DNA of 64,000 nucleotides from assembly GCF_001279005.1 (NCBI RefSeq), contig NZ_LGCN01000051.1:62001-126000 (forward strand). The letters run 5' to 3'. The stretch is from Streptomyces caelestis (GTDB lineage Bacteria > Actinomycetota > Actinomycetes > Streptomycetales > Streptomycetaceae). Below, piece after piece: positions 50,873 to 59,889 of this stretch (its first letter is position 1; every line of letters starts with the position of its first letter). The notes under the pieces were generated by a model. It saw only the letters and a program-made list of their open reading frames with translations, searched no databases and was not told the DNA's origin. A program made the position numbers and the translations under genes.

Positions 50873-51859
50873 ATGAACACGATGACCACACCCAGCTGGC
50901 TCCTCACGCCGGCCCCGCCGCGCAACGTGCGCGCCGTACCCGGTGGAGTGGCCTACCACCGCCTTCTCGCCGGCGAGAAGCGCCGCATCGGACGCGGCAT
51001 TCTGGCGATCGTCCTGCTGCTGGCCGGACTCGTCATATTCCCCACCGTCGTCGGCAGGGCGCTTGCCCCCATCGACCAGCGGATGGGCGACACCCCGCCC
51101 ATCATCGGCGGCGACGACTACACTCCGCTCTTCCATGCCGGCTCGATGATTTCACTCGCCCTGCTCATCCCGTGGAGCATGCTCATCCAGCGCTGGCTCT
51201 ACGGCGTGCCCGGCGCCGCACTGCACTCGGTGACCTCCCGGTTCCGGTTCGACCTGTTCGGCAAGGCCCTTCTCGTGTTCGGCCCCGTCTGGGCCGCCGT
51301 GAACCTGATCGGTCTGCTGGCCCCGAGTACCGAGGTGGCCTGGTCGCACTCCGACCTCGTCGGCATCTTCGTCGCCACCCTCCTCCTCACACCACTGCAG
51401 ACAACGGGAGAGGAATACGGTGTCCACGGGTTGATCTTCCGCGTCATCGGTAGCTGGACCCGCAGCTCACGAGCGGGAGTCGTCGCCGGGGTGCTCGTGT
51501 CGAGTGTGCTGTTCACGGCTGTGCACGGTTCCACCGACCTCTACATCAACATCTGGTACTTCGTCCTGTGGAACTGCCTGGCGATCACCACCTGGCGCAC
51601 CGGGGGCCTGGAGGTCGCGATCGTCCTCCACGCCATTCTCAATACGGGCGCCCTGCTCGGCGCGTCGCTGCTGCGCGTCGACCTGGGCGGGCAACTCTCC
51701 GACCGGTCTTCCGGAGTCGGTTCCCCCATCCTGCTCGTTCCGGCCCTCGCCGTCATCGTGATCACCGCGATCATCTGGTGGTGCACTCGCAAAACGGGGC
51801 CCGTGCTGAGCCCGCCGTCTTCCTCCGGAGCACGCCGTGAACCGTTCCTGGTTCGGTAG
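50873..51859 (+). CDS. CPBP family intramembrane metalloprotease
   Basis: The 328-aa protein has about 7-8 hydrophobic segments and the CPBP motifs E-E-Y-G-V-H-G near residue 180 (motif 1), F-T-A-V-H-G-S near 210 (motif 2, His) and H-A-I-L-N near 255 (motif 3). These residues form a metal-dependent or Glu/His active site inside the membrane. Relatives process prenylated proteins or bacteriocins, but here the substrate is unknown. ATG 50873 follows GAGAAAGG. It stands alone among pseudogenes. Confidence 0.8.
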   Translation: MNTMTTPSWLLTPAPPRNVRAVPGGVAYHRLLAGEKRRIGRGILAIVLLLAGLVIFPTVVGRALAPIDQRMGDTPPIIGGDDYTPLFHAGSMISLALLIPWSMLIQRWLYGVPGAALHSVTSRFRFDLFGKALLVFGPVWAAVNLIGLLAPSTEVAWSHSDLVGIFVATLLLTPLQTTGEEYGVHGLIFRVIGSWTRSSRAGVVAGVLVSSVLFTAVHGSTDLYINIWYFVLWNCLAITTWRTGGLEVAIVLHAILNTGALLGASLLRVDLGGQLSDRSSGVGSPILLVPALAVIVITAIIWWCTRKTGPVLSPPSSSGARREPFLVR

Positions 51860-51861
51860 AG

Positions 51862-52045
51862 ATCCAAAATATCGGGTGTGAGCCGGGGTCTCGTGGTGGT
51901 GAGGCAGTGGTTGTTCTCGTATTCGACCGGCGGGACGTGGCCTATGCCACCGTGGAATCCTCGGCCGCCGGGGCTTGATCAGTGGTCTTGAACAGGCCGA
52001 TCGTGCTCTCCATGAGGACGTTGTCGTAGGCGTCTCCGCCGGCTC
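51862..52045 (-). mobile_element. IS3-family transposase, C-terminal remnant
   Basis: On the minus strand G-D-A-Y-D-N-V-L-M-E-S-T-I-G-L-F-K-T matches the OrfB core near its last catalytic Glu, and in another frame H-G-G-I-G-H-V-P-P-V-E-Y-E matches the C-terminus. The two are joined by a deletion or frameshift. Confidence 0.75.
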
Positions 52046-52200
52046 GAAGCGCACGGGGCCCGCGAGCCGGCGCCGGCGGCACCGCGTTCTCGTGCCGCGG
52101 GGCCAGAAGTTCGGGGCCTTTGGCGACCTGCCGGCGCAGGAGCACAGCCGGGACCCACAGCAGCTTCCTCGTCCCCTGATACATCAGCGAGAAAATCACC
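52046..52200 (-). mobile_element. integrase-type transposase, N-terminal remnant
   Basis: On the minus strand Y-Q-G-T-R-K-L-L-W-V-P-A-V-L-L-R-R and A-K-G-P-E-L-L-A-P-R-H-E-N-A-V match the start of the Streptomyces integrase-core transposases (R-K-L-L-x-V-P-A-V-L-L-R-R, L-R-H-E-N-A-V). It joins the IS3 remnant directly, showing recombination between two dead elements. Confidence 0.65.
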
Positions 52201-52317
52201 CACGGCATCGTCCCAGGCGACCCTGAGCGCCACCAGACCCCCTACGACCTGCAACAACACATTTCTGAACGGCACGCAACCGGACCATTGACGTCGCCCG
52301 CACCCCCTTCTATGGTA

Positions 52318-52331
52318 TGGGAGCGCTCCCA
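52318..52331. promoter_or_regulatory. CebR-type operator before the GH30 gene
   Basis: TGGGAGCGCTCCCA, a perfect 14-bp palindrome, is identical to the Streptomyces CebR box that controls cellulose and cello-oligosaccharide genes. It lies 124 bp before the GH30 start. Confidence 0.75.
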
Positions 52332-52393
52332 TCGGCGCTGAGTCCGGACGTCACTCATGCGTCCCCTTTGCTGCCGATGAACATCCGCACTGT

Positions 52394-52407
52394 TGTGAGC
52401 GCTCACA
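52394..52407. promoter_or_regulatory. second LacI-family operator before the GH30 gene
   Basis: TGTGAGCGCTCACA, a perfect 14-bp palindrome with the LacI-family GCGC core, lies 48 bp before the GH30 ATG. Its flanks differ from the CebR box, so a different LacI-type repressor may bind, allowing control by two sugars. Confidence 0.6.
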
Positions 52408-52454
52408 CCCGGCACCCAGACCTGCGCGCCCCCACCGAGGCACTGGAGACAGCC

Positions 52455-54377
52455 ATGGCCCCACGACACGACGATTCGATGACCTCGTTTCCGAGCCGGA
52501 GGGCTGTGCTGACCGCGATCGGCGCGGTACCGGTCCTCGCGGTGGCGATGCCTTCCCCCAGTGCGACCGCCGCGGCCGCGGCCGCCGTGGTCGTCGACCC
52601 GTCTGTGCGGCGGCAGACGATCCGGGGCTTCGGCGGGATGAACCATCCGGCATGGGCGGGGGACCTGACGGCGGCCCAGCGGGACACGGCGTTCGGCAAC
52701 GGCACGGGCCAGCTGGGGTTCTCCATCCTGCGGATCCACGTCGACGAGAACAGGGCGAACTGGAGCGCCGAGGTGGCCACCGCCCAGCGGGCGATCGCGC
52801 ACGGGGCGATCGTCTTCGCCTCGCCGTGGAACCCGCCCGCCGGCATGGTCGAGACGTTCACCAGAGGCAGCCAGACCAACGCCAAACGCCTCCGACGCGA
52901 CAGCTACGCCGCCTACGCGCAGCACCTGAACGACTTCACCCAGTTCATGAAGAACAACGGCGTCGACCTGTACGCCATCTCGATCCAGAACGAACCGGAC
53001 TACGCCCATGACTGGACGTGGTGGACCGCCGGCGAGATCGTCACCTTCCTGCGCAACAACGCCGGGTCCATCAGCACCAGGATCATCGCCCCGGAGTCTT
53101 TCCAGTACGTCAAGAGCATGTCCGATCCCCTTCTCAACGACGCCGGCGCCCTGGCCAACCTGGACATCCTCGGGGCGCACTTGTACGGCACGCCGTTCTC
53201 GAACTTCCCCTACCCGCTGTTCAAGCAGAAGGGGCAGGGCAAAGAGCTGTGGATGACGGAGGTGTACTACCCCAACAGCACCGATTCCGCCGACCTGTGG
53301 CCGGCGGCGCTCGGTGTCGGGGAGCACATGCACCGTGCGATGGTGGACGCGGAATTCCAGGCGTACGTGTGGTGGTACATCCGGCGCAGCTACGGCCCGA
53401 TGCGTGAGGACGGGAAGATCAGCAAGCGCGGCGCGGTCATGGCCCACTTCTCGAAGTTCGTCCGCCCTGGTTATGTGCGGATCGACGCGGCCTCGAACCC
53501 GCAGACGAACGTCTACGTCTCGGCCTACACGGGTAATTCCACGGTGGTCATCGTGGTCGTCAACAAGAACTCGGCCGCAGTGAGCCAGCAGTTCGTGTTG
53601 GCGAACACCGCGTCGGCCGCTGTCTCTTCCTGGGTGACGGACGCGAGCAGGACCCTCACACCCTTGAGCGGGCCGGGTGTGTCGAACGGCTCGTTCACCG
53701 CCACAGTTCCGGCGCAGAGCGTGACGACGTTCGTCGTCACCGTGGGCTCGTCCAACGGGACTGACACACAGGCGCCCGGTACGCCCGGTTTGCCGACGGC
53801 CGCAGGGGTCACCAGCACCTCGGTCACGCTGAGCTGGACGGCCTCCACCGACAACGTGGGGGTGATCGGGTACGACGTGGTGCGGGTCAGTGGCGGTACC
53901 GAGACGCCGGCCGGGTCGTCCGCGACCGCTCAGGCCACCGTCACCGGACTGACCGCCGGCACCGCCTACACCTTCGCGGTCTACGCGCGCGACGCGGCCG
54001 GTAACCGCTCGGCCCGCAGTAGCACCGTGACTGTCACCACCACCGCGGGCCCGACGGGCGGTTGCGGGGTCGGTTACCAGGTCGTCGGGAGCTGGAGCGG
54101 CGGCTTCCAGGGCGAACTCGTCATCCACAACACGGGCAGTGCCGCGCTCAACGACTGGACGCTCTCCTTCTCCTTCACCGCGGGCCAGACCATCACCCAG
54201 ATGTGGGGAGGCACGCCCACACAGAAGGGGGGTGCCGTGAACGTGGTTCCCGTCGACTACAACCGCAGTATCCCTGTGGGCGGTTCGGTCACGATCGGCT
54301 TCATCGCCGGCCAGGGCAGCACCAACCCTGCACCGACCACCTTCGTCCTCAATGGTGGCACCTGCGCGAACGAGTGA
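52455..54377 (+). CDS. secreted GH30 glycosidase with FN3 and CBM2 domains
   Basis: The 640-aa protein has a twin-Arg-like/Sec signal (about residues 1-45, ending A-T-A-A-A-A). Then comes a GH30 barrel (50-350) with G-F-G-G-M-N-H near 57, the acid/base Glu in I-Q-N-E-P-D near 178 and the nucleophile Glu in W-M-T-E-V near 270, followed by the family side beta-domain to about 430. An FN3 domain (about 438-530) and a family 2 carbohydrate-binding module (about 537-640, Cys at both ends, W-x-x-G-F-Q-G-E) follow. It probably cleaves glucuronoxylan or a related glucan outside the cell. ATG 52455 follows GGAG. Confidence 0.9.
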   Translation: MAPRHDDSMTSFPSRRAVLTAIGAVPVLAVAMPSPSATAAAAAAVVVDPSVRRQTIRGFGGMNHPAWAGDLTAAQRDTAFGNGTGQLGFSILRIHVDENRANWSAEVATAQRAIAHGAIVFASPWNPPAGMVETFTRGSQTNAKRLRRDSYAAYAQHLNDFTQFMKNNGVDLYAISIQNEPDYAHDWTWWTAGEIVTFLRNNAGSISTRIIAPESFQYVKSMSDPLLNDAGALANLDILGAHLYGTPFSNFPYPLFKQKGQGKELWMTEVYYPNSTDSADLWPAALGVGEHMHRAMVDAEFQAYVWWYIRRSYGPMREDGKISKRGAVMAHFSKFVRPGYVRIDAASNPQTNVYVSAYTGNSTVVIVVVNKNSAAVSQQFVLANTASAAVSSWVTDASRTLTPLSGPGVSNGSFTATVPAQSVTTFVVTVGSSNGTDTQAPGTPGLPTAAGVTSTSVTLSWTASTDNVGVIGYDVVRVSGGTETPAGSSATAQATVTGLTAGTAYTFAVYARDAAGNRSARSSTVTVTTTAGPTGGCGVGYQVVGSWSGGFQGELVIHNTGSAALNDWTLSFSFTAGQTITQMWGGTPTQKGGAVNVVPVDYNRSIPVGGSVTIGFIAGQGSTNPAPTTFVLNGGTCANE

Positions 54378-54526
54378 GGAGCGGTGAACCGCGGCCGACG
54401 CACTGTGGGGATGCTCTCCCGGCACCTGCACGGCGCGATCCGCGACCTTGTCCGCACAGGTTCCACTCATCCGTGGGACGGTGAATCCTTCGGACTGCCG
54501 GGTGTCAATTCAACAACCCTGTCTCA

Positions 54527-54740
54527 CATCCGGTGGTGACGGAGGGGGTGCTGTCCGAGGAGGACGCGGTGGCGGAGCAGGGTGAAGCCTGCTCGGCCGT
54601 GCATCTGGCGCGCGATTCGCTTGATCTTGGTGCTGACACCTTCGGCGGGGCCGGCACCGTGCGGAAGTGCGAGTGCGGCGTTCACGGCGTCGTGGTCTCG
54701 GTCCGGGCCCCGGAGGAAGGCGTGCAGAATCAGCTCCGAG
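54527..54740 (-). mobile_element. ISL3-family transposase, C-terminal remnant
   Basis: On the minus strand L-H-A-F-L-R-G-P-D-R-D-H-D-A-V-N-A-A-L and K-I-K-R-I-A-R-Q-M-H-G-R-A-G-F match the end of ISL3 transposases (V-N-R-I-K-M-L-K-R-Q-M-x-G-R-A-x-F). The rest of the element is absent. Confidence 0.75.
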
Positions 54741-55450
54741 TCCCTGCGGGGCTGGTATCGCCGGGCGAGGGCGGGTCCGGCGAGCCGACCAGCGCCGAGC
54801 GCGAGGAACTCAGGCGGCTGCGCGAAGAGGTCCGCGAACAGCAGCAGGCCATCGAGATCCTGAAGAAGCAACGGCCTTCTTGGCGAAGAAGAACGACCGG
54901 TGAGCGAGCTGTACCGGTTGATCCATACGGAGAAGGCGACGTACCCGATCGTCCTGCTGTGCCGGGTACTGAAAGTCGCCCGCTCCTCCTCCTGCACCCG
55001 GCGCGAGGGCGAGGCCGCCCGCCGCGCCCGCCAGGCCGCCGACGACGCGCTCGCGCACGAGATCGTCGTGGTGCACATCGCCTCCCGCCCCACCTGTGAG
55101 GCCCCGCGCATCCATGTCGAACTGTGCCGCCTGAACCGACGGGTGAACCGCGAACGCGTCGCCCGCGTGATGCGTGCACACGACATCCGCGGTGTCGTCC
55201 ACCGCAAGAGGCGTCCGCTGACCCGCCCTGATGCGAAGGCGAAGGCGAAGCCGGCCCCGGACCTGATCGGCCGCGACCTCCATGCCGATCGCCCCGGCAC
55301 CAAGCCGGTCGGTGACATCACCTACCTGCCCACCGCGGGGGCCGGCTCCACCTCGCCTGCCGGCTGGACCTGGCCGCCCGCGAGGCAGTCGGCTACGCCA
55401 TGACCGACCACCACCGCGCCGAGTTCGTCGTCCCGGCCTTCGAGACGGCG
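54741..55450 (+). mobile_element. IS3-family element remnant (OrfA end and OrfB)
   Basis: OrfA survives as T-S-A-E-R-E-E-L-R-R-L-R-E-E-V and E-I-L-K-K followed by a shift to A-T-A-F-L-A-K-K. OrfB starts near 54900 (Y-R-L-I-H-T-E-K-A-T-Y-P-I), contains R-I-H-V-E-L-C-R-L-N-R-R-V-N-R and D-I-T-Y-L-P-T near 55325. It then continues in another frame (C-R-L-D-L-A-A-R-E-A-V-G-Y-A) and stops before the last acidic residues. It is inactive. Confidence 0.8.
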
Positions 55451-55700
55451 CCACACGCTTTGCTGCGAACTGGGAACAGTCGGCAGCTGTGCTGATGAAG
55501 GAAACAGCGCGTCAACGTGTGGACCGGGCGCGAGCGCGGCCGGCAGGACACGCTGCGTCAAGGGCACCCGTGCACCCTGAGAGGCCCGGACTCGTCGAGG
55601 AGGCTGTCGGCAGTGCCCGACGAGTCGAGCCGCGGGTGCAACGAGCCACCGGCTTCCCCGGGCTGTGTGAGATTTCGTGAGACGTGAGAGGGTCTGGGGC

Positions 55701-57002
55701 GTGAGCGAGACACCACCCAACACCCTGCAATACCGCTTTGACGGGCCAGAAGACGCTCCGGTCCTGATCCTGGGTCCCTCACTGGGTACCACATGGCACA
55801 TGTGGGACCGGCAGGTTCCCGAACTGACGAAGCAATGGCGTGTGTTCCGGTTCGATCTGCCGGGACACGGAGGCGCCCCCGCCCACCCCGCGGGCTCGGT
55901 CGCCGATCTCACCGCGCGGCTGCTCGCCACCCTCGAAGCGCTCGGCGTGCAGCGCTTCGGCTACGCGGGCTGTGCGCTCGGCGGCGCCGTGGGGATCGAG
56001 CTGGCCCTGCGCCACCCCGAGCGCCTCGCCTCCCTCGCGCTGATCGCCGCCTCGCCCCGCTTCGGCACGGCGGACGAGTTCCGCCGGCGCGGGGTGGTCG
56101 TACGGACCAACGGGCTCGACCCCATCGCCCGCTCCGCGCCGGAGCGCTGGTTCACCGGCGGGTTCGCCGCCGCCCAGCCCGCGATCACCGAGTGGGCCGT
56201 GCAGATGGTGCGCACCACCGACCCCGGTTGCTACATCGCCGCCTGTGAGGCGCTCGCCTCGTTCGACGCGCGGGCCGGACTCGGCAGCGTCGGCGTGCCG
56301 ACCCTGGTGCTGGTCGGCTCCGAGGACCAGGTCACCGGCCCCGCCGAGGCCCGTACCCTGGTCGCCGGGATCCCGGACGCCCGGCTCGCCGTCGTACCCG
56401 GCGCCTCCCACCTGGTGCCGGTGGAGCAGCCGGCCGCCGTCACCGATCTGCTGGTGCGGCACTTCTCCACCGCCTGGCAGCCCGGCTTCGACACCGCCAC
56501 CGGCCACGTCGCCATGCCCGCGGCGGCGGTGAAGCCGGCGCCGGCCGTCGCCCCGCCGCAGCAGTCCCCCGTCGCCGAGATCGCCCCGCCGCCCGTCGCA
56601 CCGCAGCAGCCGCAGGGCAGACCGGACCCCTACGACGCCGGGCTCAAGGTCCGCCGGGAAGTGCTGGGCGACGCACACGTCGACGGGGTGCTGGCCGAGG
56701 CCGACGCGTTCTCGGGCGACTTCCAGGAGCTCGTCACCCGCTACGCCTGGGGCGAGGTCTGGGACCGGCCCGGACTCGACCGGCGCACCCGCAGCTGCGT
56801 CGCCCTCACCGCCCTCGTCGCCGGCGGCCACCTGGAGGAGCTCGCGCTCCACGTCCGGGCCGCCCTGCGCAACGGGCTCACCCCGGACGAGATCAAGGAG
56901 GTGCTGCTCCAGACGGCCGTCTACTGCGGCGTCCCGGCGGCGAGCAGCGCCTTCCGGGTGGCCCAGCAGGTCGTCCGCGAGGAGACCACGCCCCAGGAAT
57001 GA
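55701..57002 (+). CDS. pcaDC: PcaDC-type fusion: enol-lactone hydrolase and carboxymuconolactone decarboxylase
   Basis: The 433-aa protein has two parts. Residues 1-260 form an alpha/beta hydrolase like PcaD (3-oxoadipate enol-lactonase). Residues 310-433 form a carboxymuconolactone decarboxylase with R-T-R-S-C-V-A-L-T-A-L and H-V-R-A-A-L-R-N-G. They are joined by a Pro/Ala-rich linker (260-310). Both catalyse consecutive steps of protocatechuate breakdown. The expected nucleophile-elbow G-x-S-x-G reads G-C-A-L-G near residue 93, so the Ser seems replaced by Ala. GTG 55701 is chosen for the family N-terminus. No other pca genes are near. Confidence 0.85.
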   Translation: MSETPPNTLQYRFDGPEDAPVLILGPSLGTTWHMWDRQVPELTKQWRVFRFDLPGHGGAPAHPAGSVADLTARLLATLEALGVQRFGYAGCALGGAVGIELALRHPERLASLALIAASPRFGTADEFRRRGVVVRTNGLDPIARSAPERWFTGGFAAAQPAITEWAVQMVRTTDPGCYIAACEALASFDARAGLGSVGVPTLVLVGSEDQVTGPAEARTLVAGIPDARLAVVPGASHLVPVEQPAAVTDLLVRHFSTAWQPGFDTATGHVAMPAAAVKPAPAVAPPQQSPVAEIAPPPVAPQQPQGRPDPYDAGLKVRREVLGDAHVDGVLAEADAFSGDFQELVTRYAWGEVWDRPGLDRRTRSCVALTALVAGGHLEELALHVRAALRNGLTPDEIKEVLLQTAVYCGVPAASSAFRVAQQVVREETTPQE

Positions 57003-57056
57003 GCCCTTCCGGGGTGCTGTGCGCGGCCGTGGGCGGCACGGAGGCAGGATGGAATC

Positions 57057-57692
57057 ATGAAGCTCACGAAGAAGTCGCACGCCTGCGTCCGCCTGGAGAA
57101 GGACGGCCGCGTCCTCGTCCTCGACCCCGGGATGTTCAGCGAGCAGGACGCGACCCTGGGCGCGGACGCCGTCCTGGTCACGCACGAGCACCCCGACCAC
57201 TTCGACGAGGGCCGGCTGCGGGCCTTCCTGGAGGCGGATCCGGCCGCCGCGATCTGGACCCTGAAGTCGGTCGCGGAGCAACTCTCGGCGGCCTTCCCGG
57301 GCCGCGTGCACACCGTCGGCCACGGCGACGCCTTCACCGCCGCCGGTTTCGACGTCCAGGTCCACGGCGAGCTCCACGCGGTGATCCACCCGGACATCCC
57401 GCGCGTCACCAACGTCGGCTACCTCGTCGACGGCGGGAAGCTCTTCCACCCCGGTGACGCGCTCACCGTCCCCGACCGGCCGGTCGAGACGCTGATGCTG
57501 CCGGTCATGGCCCCCTGGAACAAGATCTCCGAGGTCATCGACTACGTCCGCGAGGTGAGGCCGCGGCGCGCCTACGACATCCACGACGCCCTCCTCACCG
57601 ACCTCGCCCGCCCGATCTACGACCGCCAGATCGGCGCCCTCGGCGGCACGGAACACCTGCGGCTCGCGCCGGGGGGCTCCGCCGAGCTGTGA
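57057..57692 (+). CDS. MBL-fold metallo-hydrolase (UlaG-like)
   Basis: The 211-aa protein has T-H-E-H-P-D-H-F near residue 41 (HxHxDH), further ligands in H-G-E-L-H near 106, H-P-G-D near 130 and D-I-H-D near 184, giving a dinuclear metal site. UlaG-like members hydrolyse lactones or phosphodiesters, but the substrate here is unknown. It lies 54 nt after the PcaDC gene with its own start region. Confidence 0.85.
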   Translation: MKLTKKSHACVRLEKDGRVLVLDPGMFSEQDATLGADAVLVTHEHPDHFDEGRLRAFLEADPAAAIWTLKSVAEQLSAAFPGRVHTVGHGDAFTAAGFDVQVHGELHAVIHPDIPRVTNVGYLVDGGKLFHPGDALTVPDRPVETLMLPVMAPWNKISEVIDYVREVRPRRAYDIHDALLTDLARPIYDRQIGALGGTEHLRLAPGGSAEL

Positions 57693-57714
57693 CCCCGCGG
57701 GCGGCGGGCGGGCG

Positions 57715-57737
57715 TTGTCACAGGCGCCGGGTAGGTT
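57715..57737 (+). promoter_or_regulatory. RecA-NDp/PafBC-type promoter of the exonuclease III gene
   Basis: TTGTCACAG at 57715-57723, eight bases, then TAGGTT at 57732-57737, followed 7 nt later by ATG 57745. This is the same motif and spacing as the promoter at 16014 and gives a leaderless mRNA. Confidence 0.72.
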
Positions 57738-57744
57738 GGGGAAC

Positions 57745-58524
57745 ATGCGCATCGCGACCTGGAACGTGAACTCGATCACCGCCCGCCTGCCGAGGCTCCT
57801 GGCCTGGCTGGAGAGCAGCGGCACGGACGTGCTGTGCCTCCAGGAGGCCAAGGTCGCCGAGGAGAGGTTCCCGGTCGAGGAGCTGCGCGAGCTGGGCTAC
57901 GAGTCGGCGGTGAACGCCACCGGCCGGTGGAACGGCGTGGCGGTGCTCTCCCGCGTCGGCCTCGAGGACGTCGTCAAGGGCCTGCCGGGCGACCCCGGCT
58001 ACGACGGCTCCGTCGAACCCCGCGCCGTCTCCGCGACCTGCGGCCCGGTCCGCGTCTGGTCGGTGTACGTGCCCAACGGCCGCGAGGTGGACCACCCCCA
58101 CTACGCGTACAAGCTCCAGTGGTTCGAGGCGCTCAAGGCCGCCGTGGCCGGCGACGCGGCGGGCGGGCGGCCGTTCGCGGTCCTGGGCGACTACAACGTG
58201 GCCCCGACCGACGACGACGTCTTCGACCGGGCCGTCTTCGAGGGCTCCACCCACGTCACCGCCGCCGAACGCGCCGCCCTCGCCGCCCTGCGCGAGGCCG
58301 GTCTCTCCGACGTCGTCCCGCGCCCCCTCAAGTACGACCACCCCTTCACGTACTGGGACTACCGTCAGCTCGCCTTCCCCAAGAACCGCGGCATGCGCAT
58401 CGACCTGGTGTACGGCAACGAGCCCTTCGCGAAGGCGGTCACGGACTCCTACGTCGACCGCGAGGAGCGCAAGGGCAAGGGCGCCTCGGACCACGCGCCG
58501 GTCGTGGTGGACCTCGACGTGTAG
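57745..58524 (+). CDS. xthA: exodeoxyribonuclease III
   Basis: The 259-aa AP endonuclease/exonuclease has the complete active site: A-T-W-N-V-N-S near residue 4, L-Q-E-A-K near 33, Y-V-P-N-G near 108, G-D-Y-N-V-A-P near 150, Y-W-D-Y-R near 210 and S-D-H-A-P-V at the end. It cuts at abasic sites and trims 3' ends in base excision repair. The promoter is of the SOS-independent DNA-damage class. Confidence 0.93.
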   Translation: MRIATWNVNSITARLPRLLAWLESSGTDVLCLQEAKVAEERFPVEELRELGYESAVNATGRWNGVAVLSRVGLEDVVKGLPGDPGYDGSVEPRAVSATCGPVRVWSVYVPNGREVDHPHYAYKLQWFEALKAAVAGDAAGGRPFAVLGDYNVAPTDDDVFDRAVFEGSTHVTAAERAALAALREAGLSDVVPRPLKYDHPFTYWDYRQLAFPKNRGMRIDLVYGNEPFAKAVTDSYVDREERKGKGASDHAPVVVDLDV

Positions 58525-58599
58525 CGGGGCGCCGGCCGGCCGCCGTCCGACCCCGCGCGCCTGTGGTGCGCGGCACGGTACGAATGACAGGCTGGCGGT

Positions 58600-59007
58600 A
58601 TGAACATCCCTTTCCTGGGCAGCCGGCGCCGGAAGACGGGGATGCCCGATCCCGAGGGCATCGCGGAACTCCTCGCCGAGTGCGAACTCCTCCGCACCCA
58701 GGCCGACCGGGCGGGGGTCCGGCTCGACGACTCCCCGGCCTCGTTGGAGGCACTGGACCAGCTGGTGCCGCGCTGGCGGGACGACGAGGAGACCTCGACC
58801 TGGCTGGGCAACGACGCCGGGCTGTACCTCGGCACCGTCATCGTGCGCACCGTGCCGGGGGCCGCCTGGGAGATCCGGGCCGACGGCCAGCCGGTCCTAC
58901 GGCTCACCTCAGGCCGGGAATTCGACGTCGTGGACGCCGGACACGCGTGGGCGGCCGACGGCGTACCCGAACTGTCGCAGCTGTACGCGGAGGTCGCGGA
59001 GGCGTGA
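58600..59007 (+). CDS. conserved hypothetical protein, DUF6278-type
   Basis: The 135-aa protein is acidic, with a conserved N-terminus (M-N-I-P-F-L-G) and a beta-rich second half (W-L-G-N-D-A-G-L-Y-L-G-T-V). I recall the family as DUF6278; no function is known. It lies 75 nt downstream of xthA and may be read from its own promoter. No catalytic motif is visible. Confidence 0.7.
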   Translation: MNIPFLGSRRRKTGMPDPEGIAELLAECELLRTQADRAGVRLDDSPASLEALDQLVPRWRDDEETSTWLGNDAGLYLGTVIVRTVPGAAWEIRADGQPVLRLTSGREFDVVDAGHAWAADGVPELSQLYAEVAEA

Positions 59008-59149
59008 GGCCCCGGCCCGCGGCCCGGTGTGCACGCGGCCGGCGGCCGAAGGGCCGTGTCGCGCCGCCTCGGTGGTCCCGTGACCGGGCCGCGTGACCTC
59101 GACGGGTACGCCGGGGACCTCCCCTCCTGCGGGACACCGGGCTCACCCC

Positions 59150-59500
59150 GGGCAGGGCAGGGGCGGCCGCCGTCATCGGCCCGTCGGGGCCGGGGAGTCG
59201 AGGCCGCGCCGGGCGGTCGAGCGGCCGGCGCCCGTCCGGTCCGGCACGCTCCCCTTCGACGAGCCGGCCTCCGCCCCGGACCCGGAGGCGGTCGACGAGG
59301 CCCTGGAGGCCGTGCGGCAACCGGCCGGCGAGGGCGTGACTGTGATCACGGACACGCACGGGACGGGCTCCGTCCCCTCGGCCGCCGACCGCGCGGCCCC
59401 CATGGCCGACGGCCGGATCGCGGAGGACCGCGCGCCCGGCGGGTTCCCGGCGACCCGAGCGGCGACCGGGCCGAGGACCTCCTCTCCGACGCTTCGGGAC
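59150..59500 (+). pseudogene. relic of an amino-acid-type ABC ATPase
   Basis: Degraded motifs appear in order but in different frames: V-I-G-P-S-G-P-G (Walker A, Lys lost) near 59175, F-D-E-P-A-S-A-P-D-P-E (Walker B) near 59255, T-V-I-T-D-T-H-G (switch region) and M-A-D-G-R-I-A-E-D. The signature motif is not found. The sequence between 59008 and 59150 and from 59500 to 59890 shows nothing recognisable. Confidence 0.6.
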
Positions 59501-59889
59501 CCTCGGGGACGGACCGGACGACGCCCCCGGACCCGCCCGCCCGGACCTCGACTACGATGGTTCCTTCATCCCGGTGGGGGAGGGGTCTTCGCGTCAGGAG
59601 CGAGGGCGCCGTCATCGGGAGGGGCCCACCGTCCCGCGTCCACGGGGCGGCGGATCACATCGGCCGGGCCCGTCCGGCGGCAGCCGGAGATCACTGCTCG
59701 CGCGGCGGACGCGACCCCGACGGGTCGTCCGCCGACGAGGAGAAGGTCAGCTGCGCGCCGGACGGGTGGTGCTGAGCGGGGTCAGCCCGCCCGGTGACCG
59801 GTGCGCGGCGGACGCGAAAAGCCTGGCGGGACTCAGGCCCGGCCGAGCGCTGCCAGGGGTGACGGTCATCGGCGATGACCTCAACACCG

